Positions 18,346-25,429 of a stretch of DNA of 64,000 bases are shown one piece after another. This DNA comes from UBA2942 sp045127535 (GTDB lineage: Bacteria; Bacillota; Clostridia; Lachnospirales; Lachnospiraceae). The notes beneath the pieces are model-generated. The model searched no databases. It had not been told where the DNA came from and saw only the letters and a list, made by a program, of their open reading frames with translations. The stretch covers positions 56,824 to 120,823 of the forward strand of contig JBGVQN010000033.1 of assembly GCA_045127535.1 (NCBI GenBank). The letters are read 5' to 3'. Each line of letters begins with the position of its first letter. The first letter of the stretch is position 1. Both the position numbers and the translations under genes were made by a program.

Positions 18346-19944
18346 ATGATACGAATCAGTCAAATAAAGCTGCCTGTAGGCCATACAGAGGCAGAATTGA
18401 AAAAGAAAATTGCAAAAATGCTGCGGATTGACTCCTCCCGTATTGAGACAGTCTGCATACAGAAAAAATCCATAGATGCCAGGAAAAAACCGGAGCTTTT
18501 GATCAGTTATACGGTGGACGTGGCAGTAAAGGGTGGAGGGGAGCAGTCTCTTGCTGCAAAGTGTAAATCCCCCTCAGTTACCATTGCTTCTGACAAGAAG
18601 TACCATTTTGAAGTCTCTGGAATGGAAAAACTTGCCCATCCTCCTGTGGTGATAGGAGCTGGCCCTGCAGGGCTGTTCTGTGGCTGGATGCTGGCACGTT
18701 ATGGATATGCTCCTGTTATATTGGAGAGAGGCTGTGATGTAGATACCAGAACCAGGGACGTTACACAGTTCTGGGAAACAGGAAAACTGAATCCTGCTTC
18801 CAATGTACAGTTTGGTGAGGGCGGTGCAGGCACCTTTTCGGACGGAAAATTAAATACTATGGTAAAGGATCCTCTGTGCAGAAACAGACAGGTGCTGGAG
18901 CTTTTTGTGCAGGCAGGGGCACCGGAAGATATTTTATATGAAAGCAAACCTCATATTGGCACAGATGTGCTGCAAAACGTAGTGAAGACCCTGCGGCAGC
19001 AGATCCTGAATATGGGAGGGCAGGTGCGTTTCCAAAGTCAGGTAACGGATCTGCGTATCCAGGGAGACCGGGTTACCGGTGTAGAGATCAATGGACAGGA
19101 GTGGCTGGATACAGACTGCGTGGTATTGGCAGTTGGGCATAGCGCCAGAGATACGTTTGCCATGTTAAATACACATAACGTAGCCATGGAGGCCAAATCC
19201 TTTGCAGTGGGACTGCGAATGGAACATCCCCAGTCTATGATAGATCTGTCACAATATGGCAGTACGGCCACCGGCCTGCCTCCTGCTGCTTATAAGCTGA
19301 CCAAGCAGACATCCTTAAAGAGAGGGGTATACTCTTTCTGCATGTGTCCGGGAGGGTATGTGGTGGATGCATCTTCTGAAGAAAATGCATTGGCAGTCAA
19401 TGGTATGAGTTATCGTGCCAGAGACAGCAGAAATGCCAATAGTGCCATTATCGTAACCGTAACTCCGGAAGATTTTCCAGGCAAAGATGTATTGGCTGGT
19501 ATTGCGTTTCAGCGGCAGTTAGAACAGTATGCCTACAGACTCTGTGGAGGTAAAGTGCCTGTACAGCTTTTTGGAGATTTTCAGGCAGGAAAAATCAGTC
19601 ATGGCCTGGGTGATGTAGAGCCATGCATCCGGGGAGCCTATGATTTTGGCAGTCTCCATACCCTTTTCCCCAAGACGTTGTATCACGCTCTGGTAGAAGG
19701 GATGGTATCCTTTGAGGATAAGATAAAAGGTTTTTCCAGATATGACAGTGTATTGTCTGGTGTGGAAAGCCGGACTTCTTCTCCTGTGCGGATTCTTAGA
19801 AACGAACAGCTAGAAGGCAGTCTGAAAGGTCTGATTCCCTGTGGTGAGGGAGCCGGATATGCAGGAGGAATTACCTCTGCAGCTATGGATGGCTTGAAAG
19901 CAGCAGAGGCCATTGCTGCAAAATATAAACCCTTTTCACTGTAA
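18346..19944 (+). CDS. FAD-dependent dehydrogenase (COG2509-type)
   Basis: A 532-residue protein with a 95-residue N-terminal domain (ISQIKLPVGHTEAELKKKI) and a FAD-binding motif GAGPAGLFCGWMLARYG near residue 105. NVQFGEGGAGTFSDGKLN follows. The C-terminus reads CGEGAGYAGGITSAAMDGL. This combination is typical of a widespread group of uncharacterised oxidoreductases. AAGGAG precedes the ATG. It lies 43 bases after another flavoprotein gene, and the two may be one operon. Confidence 0.87.
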   Translation: MIRISQIKLPVGHTEAELKKKIAKMLRIDSSRIETVCIQKKSIDARKKPELLISYTVDVAVKGGGEQSLAAKCKSPSVTIASDKKYHFEVSGMEKLAHPPVVIGAGPAGLFCGWMLARYGYAPVILERGCDVDTRTRDVTQFWETGKLNPASNVQFGEGGAGTFSDGKLNTMVKDPLCRNRQVLELFVQAGAPEDILYESKPHIGTDVLQNVVKTLRQQILNMGGQVRFQSQVTDLRIQGDRVTGVEINGQEWLDTDCVVLAVGHSARDTFAMLNTHNVAMEAKSFAVGLRMEHPQSMIDLSQYGSTATGLPPAAYKLTKQTSLKRGVYSFCMCPGGYVVDASSEENALAVNGMSYRARDSRNANSAIIVTVTPEDFPGKDVLAGIAFQRQLEQYAYRLCGGKVPVQLFGDFQAGKISHGLGDVEPCIRGAYDFGSLHTLFPKTLYHALVEGMVSFEDKIKGFSRYDSVLSGVESRTSSPVRILRNEQLEGSLKGLIPCGEGAGYAGGITSAAMDGLKAAEAIAAKYKPFSL

Positions 19945-20024
19945 ACAAAACGGTAGGAAGTTATAAAGGACAGCAGGATGGTTGAAAAGGAAACTGCTGT
20001 GTATTTACAAAAGGAGTATTTTTT

Positions 20025-20867
20025 ATGAGTACAAGGGATTGTCTTAAGAATAAAAAAAGAATTGTAGTTAAAATTGGATCCTCTTCACTCACTTATCCGG
20101 AGGGTGGACTGGATTTGTTAAAAACAGAACGTTTGGTACGGATCCTTACCAGTTTAAGCCATCAGGGAAAACAGGTGGTACTGGTTTCTTCCGGTGCAGT
20201 TGCAGTAGGCAGAAAGGAAATGGGGATCAGCCCCAAAACCCTGGCAGAACGCCAGGCGCTTGCGGCGATTGGTCAGGCAAAATTGATGATGATCTATCAG
20301 AAGCTGTTTGCAGAATACAGCCAGACTGCAGCACAGGTGCTGATGACCAGGGATTCTGTGATGCAGGAGCAGAGTTATCGGAATGTACAGAACACCTTTG
20401 AAGAATTGCTGAAGCTTGGAGTGATTCCTGTGGTAAATGAAAATGATACAGTGGCAACATACGAGGTGGAACGTCTGTCTGTATTTGGAGACAATGATCA
20501 TCTTTCTGCCTGTGTAGCAGCCCTTATTGGCGCGGATCTGCTGATTCTGCTGTCTGATATTGACGGTCTGTATACAGATGACCCTAAGCAGAATCTCCAG
20601 GCAAAGCTGATCTCTTATGTACCAGAACTGACAGAGCAGTTTTTAAATATGGGTAAGGATTCCAGTTCCAGTGACGTAGGAACAGGAGGCATGAGTACTA
20701 AGCTGGATGCTGCCCGCCTGGCTTGTGACTGTGGTGCAGATATGGTCATTGCAAATGGCGATGATGTATCCAATATCTTACGTATTATTGAAGGCGAAGA
20801 GCTGGGAACGCTGTTTGCAGCCCATAAAAAAGCAGATTTTGTACTGCAGGAGTATATGAATTATTAA
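20025..20867 (+). CDS. proB: Glutamate 5-kinase
   Basis: ProB phosphorylates glutamate, the first step of proline synthesis. The 280-residue protein carries VVKIGSSSLTYPEGG, LVSSGAVAVGRKEMG, NENDTVATYEV, FGDNDHLSACVAALIGADLLILLSDIDGLY and GTGGMSTKLDAA, all part of the amino-acid kinase fold. It lacks the C-terminal PUA domain found in the roughly 370-residue forms, as in many Firmicutes. AAAAGGAG lies 8 bases before the ATG. ProA, the next enzyme, is encoded 1.2 kb downstream. Confidence 0.95.
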   Translation: MSTRDCLKNKKRIVVKIGSSSLTYPEGGLDLLKTERLVRILTSLSHQGKQVVLVSSGAVAVGRKEMGISPKTLAERQALAAIGQAKLMMIYQKLFAEYSQTAAQVLMTRDSVMQEQSYRNVQNTFEELLKLGVIPVVNENDTVATYEVERLSVFGDNDHLSACVAALIGADLLILLSDIDGLYTDDPKQNLQAKLISYVPELTEQFLNMGKDSSSSDVGTGGMSTKLDAARLACDCGADMVIANGDDVSNILRIIEGEELGTLFAAHKKADFVLQEYMNY

Positions 20868-20924
20868 ACAGCAGTTGCCAGTCAATGGAAAATTTTGTAT
20901 GATAAATAAGAAATCATCAGTGGT

Positions 20925-20993
20925 ATAGGCAATTGCGAAACACATTACAGATACTTCCCAAAGCTGATAGTGAATACCATTTCGCAATTACTT
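20925..20993 (-). repeat. Core-less copy of the fold-back repeat family (minus orientation)
   Basis: TATAGGCAATTGCGAAAC at the left and TTTCGCAATTACTTATA at the right are near-perfect inverted ends. The middle (CAGATACTTCCCAAAGCTGATAG) matches the reverse of the left arm of the copy at 31041; the left end matches the reverse of its right arm. The whole core and apical hairpin are missing, as if deleted between the arms. It sits in the proB-DUF896 spacer. Confidence 0.8.
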
Positions 20994-21022
20994 ATATTTT
21001 GAAAAAAGTGAAAGGAGCGCAT

Positions 21023-21253
21023 ATGGATCAGAAGGACATTGACAGAATCAATGAATTATATCATAAAAAACAGGCAGGAACGATTACCCCGGAAGAGTTG
21101 GAAGAGCAGGCAAGGCTGCGCAAAGCATACATTATGGCCATTCGTGAAAATCTGAGAGGCAGTATCGAAACTATGAAAATTCAGAATCCGGATGGTACCA
21201 TGATTGATGTGAAAAAACGTCATGATGATAAATATGGGACCCATACACACTAA
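21023..21253 (+). CDS. DUF896 family small protein
   Basis: A 76-residue cytosolic protein with the DUF896 (YnzC/YaaQ-type) pattern: INELYHKKQAGTITPEELEEQ, then RLRKAYIMAIRENLRG. The protein folds as a helical hairpin in known structures, and its role is not known. AAAGGAG precedes the ATG at 21023; the open frame continues left into the repeat element, which is not coding. It is placed between proB and the folate enzyme gene. Confidence 0.88.
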   Translation: MDQKDIDRINELYHKKQAGTITPEELEEQARLRKAYIMAIRENLRGSIETMKIQNPDGTMIDVKKRHDDKYGTHTH

Positions 21254-21333
21254 TGGGTTTTACCTCAAAAAATACGTGTCAGGATCAGAAAATCAGCTTT
21301 CAAAGATAAATTGATTGGAGAAAAAAGACAGAC

Positions 21334-21978
21334 ATGGAGGCTCAGAAGCTGTTAGAAGAAAAAAAGGCACTGCGCAGAAAAATGAAGGAACTGCGGAAAA
21401 CAGTTTCAGACAGAAAAAACAAAGACAGCTGTATGCTTTCTTACCTGCTGCAGATTCCACAGGTGCAGGAAGCTGATACAATATACGTATATGCTTCTTA
21501 TGGTACGGAAGCCGGAACTTTTGATTTGATACAAACCTGTCTTGCTATGGGAAAGCAGGTGGCACTGCCAAGGGTTTCCGGCAGGGAAATGGATTTTTAC
21601 CAAATTGGATGTCTGGATGATTTGCAGCCTGGTGCCTACGGCATTCCAGAGCCGGCGGAGGACTGCTTGAAAATGATTCCTGGGCGGCATGCTTTTGAAA
21701 GGGGCGGCGGTCATTGCAAGAATGATGATGAAAAAGAGTTTTCCTGCAGAGAGTGTATGATTTTGCCGGGACTGGCATTTGACCTGTCTGGGCACAGGCT
21801 GGGATATGGAGGCGGTTACTATGACCGCTATCTGGAAAAATATCCCTTTCACAGAGAAAACAGAATTGCTTTGGCATATGAATGTCAGATCACAGAACAA
21901 GTACCGTCAGAGCCTGCAGACATTGCTGTAGGAATGATTGTAACAGAAAAGGGACTGATCGTAACAGCATGTTGTTAA
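21334..21978 (+). CDS. 5-formyltetrahydrofolate cyclo-ligase
   Basis: The enzyme converts 5-formyl-THF to 5,10-methenyl-THF with ATP and recycles a storage form of folate. The 214-residue protein has the N-terminal KKALRRKMKELRK helix and the C-terminal motif GLAFDLSGHRLGYGGGYYDRYL, which binds ATP and substrate. A short insertion with histidine and glutamate residues (ERGGGHCKNDDEKEFS) precedes that motif. GGAG bases precede the ATG. It probably shares a transcript with DUF896 and proA. Confidence 0.9.
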   Translation: MEAQKLLEEKKALRRKMKELRKTVSDRKNKDSCMLSYLLQIPQVQEADTIYVYASYGTEAGTFDLIQTCLAMGKQVALPRVSGREMDFYQIGCLDDLQPGAYGIPEPAEDCLKMIPGRHAFERGGGHCKNDDEKEFSCRECMILPGLAFDLSGHRLGYGGGYYDRYLEKYPFHRENRIALAYECQITEQVPSEPADIAVGMIVTEKGLIVTACC

Positions 21979-22089
21979 AAATGGCTGGATTTCGTGATTT
22001 TAGCCAGAAAAATATTTATAAAGATCAATAGGAAACACTGGTGTAAAACATATTTTTACTAAGAAAAAGAAAGAAATGAGGGCTGGAAA

Positions 22090-23331
22090 ATGGACTTAAT
22101 GCAAATGGGACAGAAGGCAAAAAATGCTGCCAGAAAAATGAATTGTATGGACACCACTACCAAAAACAGAGGCCTGTTGGCAGCTGCAAAGGCATTGCTT
22201 GCCAATGAAGCAGAAATCCTGGCTGCTAATGAAAAGGATGTATGCAATGCAAAAGCAGCTGGAATGAATCCATCCTTGGTAGACCGTCTTCAGTTAAATC
22301 ATGCCCGTATTCAGGGAATGGCAGAGGGATTGGAGCAGATTGCAGGACTGGATGATCCTATTGGTGAAGTGTTGTCTATGTGGCAGAGGCCAAACGGATT
22401 GACGATTGGTCAGAAAAGAGTGCCTCTGGGTGTCATTGGAATTATTTATGAGTCCCGTCCAAATGTAACAGCAGATGCCTTTGGCCTGTGTTTTAAAGCG
22501 GGAAATGCTGTGATCTTAAAAGGCGGCAGTGATGCCCTTTGTTCTAATCAGACCATTGTACAGGTGATCCAGAATGCACTGGCAGCAGAATCCATTGATA
22601 CAGACTGTATCCAGCTGATCACAGATACAGACAGAGAGACAACAACAAGAATGATGCGGTTAAATGAGTATATCGATGTGCTGATTCCAAGAGGCGGAGC
22701 AGGACTGATCCGTGCAGTGGTACAGAATGCAACTGTGCCGGTAATTGAAACCGGTACTGGCAACTGCCATGTATATGTAGATGAGACCGCAGATTTTGAG
22801 ATGGCTCTGGATATCATCGAAAATGCCAAGACCCAGCGTACAGGCGTATGCAATGCCTGTGAATCCATAATTGTACATAGCGCCATTGCAGACTCTTTTC
22901 TAAAGGCATTGGCAGACCGGCTTGCCCCTAAGGCAGTAGAAATGCGGGGAGATGAAAGAGCTATGGCTGCTTCCACAGCCATTATCCCTGCAACAGAGGA
23001 AGACTGGGGCACAGAATATCTGGATCTGATTCTTTCTGTCAAGACGGTAGATTCCATTGAGGAAGCCATTGCCCATATCAACCGGTATAATACAGGACAT
23101 TCTGAGTCTATTGTCACAAAAGATTATGCCAATGCACAGAAGTTTTTAAATGAAGTGGATGCAGCAGCAGTTTATGTCAATGCATCTACCAGATTTACAG
23201 ATGGCTTTGAGTTTGGTTTTGGTGCAGAAATCGGCATCAGCACCCAGAAGCTCCATGCAAGAGGGCCTATGGGACTGAAGGAACTGACTTCCACCAAGTA
23301 TATTATTTATGGAAATGGACAGATTCGGTAG
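22090..23331 (+). CDS. proA: Glutamate-5-semialdehyde dehydrogenase (gamma-glutamyl phosphate reductase)
   Basis: ProA reduces gamma-glutamyl phosphate to the semialdehyde in proline synthesis. The 413-residue protein has the aldehyde dehydrogenase fold with PLGVIGIIYESRPNVTADA, LKGGSDALCSNQ, and IPRGGAGLIR. The catalytic cysteine region reads TQRTGVCNACESIIVH, and the C-terminal HARGPMGLKELTS is diagnostic. Size and start are normal. It is separated from proB by two other genes and a repeat, rather than being adjacent as in many bacteria. Confidence 0.95.
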   Translation: MDLMQMGQKAKNAARKMNCMDTTTKNRGLLAAAKALLANEAEILAANEKDVCNAKAAGMNPSLVDRLQLNHARIQGMAEGLEQIAGLDDPIGEVLSMWQRPNGLTIGQKRVPLGVIGIIYESRPNVTADAFGLCFKAGNAVILKGGSDALCSNQTIVQVIQNALAAESIDTDCIQLITDTDRETTTRMMRLNEYIDVLIPRGGAGLIRAVVQNATVPVIETGTGNCHVYVDETADFEMALDIIENAKTQRTGVCNACESIIVHSAIADSFLKALADRLAPKAVEMRGDERAMAASTAIIPATEEDWGTEYLDLILSVKTVDSIEEAIAHINRYNTGHSESIVTKDYANAQKFLNEVDAAAVYVNASTRFTDGFEFGFGAEIGISTQKLHARGPMGLKELTSTKYIIYGNGQIR

Positions 23332-23481
23332 GGGTGTATCAGTTCATACTATACGGTTACTGCATAGTATATTGGGAAGAAATGGATGAAGCAGAAAAAG
23401 GATAAAATCCTTGCAATTCTCCTATCTTTCTCCTATAATAAAACATTAGTGATGCTTACTTATCTGATTATCAGGTTTGGT

Positions 23482-23517
23482 GCAAACGGGAACAGTTGGC
23501 ATGCTGTTCCCGTTTGC
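23482..23517 (+). terminator. Perfect 14-bp hairpin between proA and miaB
   Basis: GCAAACGGGAACAG pairs perfectly with CTGTTCCCGTTTGC around an 8-base loop. The following bases ATTTGTGTC form only a weak U-run, so it may be a terminator for proA or a stability or attenuation structure in the miaB leader. Confidence 0.6.
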
Positions 23518-23571
23518 ATTTGTGTCATATTACAACGATTGGTAAAATACAGCGCAGAAATGAGGTAAACC

Positions 23572-25050
23572 ATGTTTCGTGAATTTGATATAGATAAAAT
23601 CGATACCTCCGGTTCCATTCCGGAAGAAGAAACGTTAAGACAGCGTTACTTTATGGCCAGATGCAGAGAGCTGGTGCAGGAGAAGGAAAAGCAGTTAGGC
23701 CGTCCCCTGACCATCAGCATTCTGACAGTCGGCTGCCAGATGAATGCCAAGGATTCTGAAAAACTTCTTGGCATTGCCAGAGAAATCGGCTATCAGGAAG
23801 CAGACTGCGAGGAAGCAGCAGACCTGATCATTTACAACACCTGTACAGTCAGAGAAAATGCCAACCAGCGTGTATACGGACGTCTGGGCTACTTAAACAG
23901 CCTGAAACGCTCCAATCCGGAGCTGATGATCGGTCTGTGCGGCTGTATGGTGCAGGAGCCGTCTGTGGTAGAGACCTTACGCAAAAGCTACCGTTTTGTA
24001 GATATGGTATTTGGCACCCACAACATTTTCCGTATGGCAGAGATCCTGTACCGCCGCATGACCTCCGGCAAGATGGTCATTGACGTGTGGGATGGGACAG
24101 ACCAGATCGTAGAGGATCTGCCGGCAGAGAGAAAGTATTCCTTTAAATCCGGCGTCAACATTATGTTTGGCTGCAACAATTTCTGCAGCTACTGCATCGT
24201 ACCCTATGTACGTGGCAGAGAGCGCAGCCGCAATCCTCAGGATATTTTACAGGAGATCAGAGAACTGGTAGCAGACGGGGTAGTAGAGGTCATGCTCCTT
24301 GGTCAGAATGTCAACTCCTATGGCAAAAAGTACGGTCAGTACGACACAGGAGTCAGTGACACAGCAGAAATGACCTTTGCCCAGCTGCTTCAGGAAGTAG
24401 AAAAGATAGAGGGGCTGGAGCGCATCCGTTTTATGACCTCTCATCCAAAGGATCTGTCAGATGAGCTGATCGCAGTGATGCGGGATTCCAAAAAGATCTG
24501 CCGTCATCTCCATCTGCCGCTCCAGTCCGGCAGCAGCCGCATCTTAAAGGTTATGAACAGACGCTACACCAAAGAGCAGTATCTGGAGCTGGCAGAAAAG
24601 ATCCGCAGAGAGATCCCGGACATCTCCCTGACTACAGACATTATTGTAGGCTTCCCTGGAGAAACAGAAGAAGATTTCCAGGAAACCTTAGATGTGGTGC
24701 GCCGTGTCCGTTTTGACAGTGCATTTACCTTCATCTACAGCAAACGCACCGGCACCCCGGCAGCCACTATGGAAGATCAGGTACCGGATGAAGTGGTACA
24801 TGAGCGCTTTGACCGACTTTTAAAGGAAGTCCAGGAGATCTCCGCCCAAATGAGCGGCAGAGATGCAGGCACCATTCAGAAAGTGCTGGTAGAGGGCATA
24901 GACGAAAAAAACAGCAGCCTCCTGACCGGCCGCCTAAGCAACAATGTCATGGTTCACTTCCCGGGGGATCCAAGCCTCATCGGTCAGATCGTCTCTGTAA
25001 GCCTGGACGAGACCCGGGGATTTTACTACATGGGAACTCTGGCAGAATGA
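23572..25050 (+). CDS. miaB: tRNA-2-methylthio-N6-dimethylallyladenosine synthase
   Basis: MiaB is a radical SAM methylthiotransferase acting on i6A37 of tRNAs that read UNN codons. The 492-residue protein has an N-terminal domain with the first cluster ligands (VGCQMNAKDSE, NTCTVRENA, GLCGCMVQE). The radical SAM motif CNNFCSYCIVPYVRGRERSR follows, and a C-terminal TRAM domain. The N-terminal extension of about 60 residues is usual in Clostridia. MiaA, which makes the i6A substrate, is encoded at 33701. Confidence 0.93.
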   Translation: MFREFDIDKIDTSGSIPEEETLRQRYFMARCRELVQEKEKQLGRPLTISILTVGCQMNAKDSEKLLGIAREIGYQEADCEEAADLIIYNTCTVRENANQRVYGRLGYLNSLKRSNPELMIGLCGCMVQEPSVVETLRKSYRFVDMVFGTHNIFRMAEILYRRMTSGKMVIDVWDGTDQIVEDLPAERKYSFKSGVNIMFGCNNFCSYCIVPYVRGRERSRNPQDILQEIRELVADGVVEVMLLGQNVNSYGKKYGQYDTGVSDTAEMTFAQLLQEVEKIEGLERIRFMTSHPKDLSDELIAVMRDSKKICRHLHLPLQSGSSRILKVMNRRYTKEQYLELAEKIRREIPDISLTTDIIVGFPGETEEDFQETLDVVRRVRFDSAFTFIYSKRTGTPAATMEDQVPDEVVHERFDRLLKEVQEISAQMSGRDAGTIQKVLVEGIDEKNSSLLTGRLSNNVMVHFPGDPSLIGQIVSVSLDETRGFYYMGTLAE

Positions 25051-25153
25051 CTGCCAGCCAGGGGGATATTCTGTCCCTCAATTGTCCGATCGTAGTTGCA
25101 CCTGATACAAAATAAACACAGGTAATTGTAAACGTATGTGATATTTGCTGACA

Positions 25154-25384
25154 GCCTTCAATCCTGTGGTTGTCAAATTTGCGGAGCCTGTTTCCTGTTT
25201 GAAGCAGGGCTCTTGAAAACGCCGGTCCTTAGGTGTATGACAAACAAAAGCAGCAGGAAACTTGTTTACTGAGGCTTTTGTTTGTCATACACCTTAGTAC
25301 CGCTGCGTTTTCACCGAAGCGCAAGCGTGCCCTGCGTAAACAGGAAACAGGCTCCGCAAATTTGGCAATCATAGGATTGGAGGC
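25154..25384 (+). repeat. Full copy A of the fold-back repeat family (plus orientation)
   Basis: Outer arms 25154-25200 and 25338-25384 (47 bases each) pair along their whole length; every difference between them is a G-U compatible change. The core follows: GCAGGGC (25204) pairs with GCCCTGC (25329), and GAAAACGC-CGGT pairs with ACCG-CT-GCGTTTTC. A side hairpin AGC-GCAA-GCG sits at about 25318-25327. The apex is a perfect 21-bp stem (25231-25251 with 25274-25294) carrying a 22-base loop. It fills the miaB-mutS gap (25051-25429); no gene or clear promoter is visible in the rest of that gap. Confidence 0.92.
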
Positions 25385-25429
25385 ATCCGTGCATAAATAA
25401 CATAAAGATAAGAGAAAGAGGTTATTGAC

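Noticed and set aside
23386..23568. 60-codon open frame between proA and miaB
   Set aside because: It spans the perfect hairpin at 23482-23517, has no ribosome binding site and has no family-like composition.
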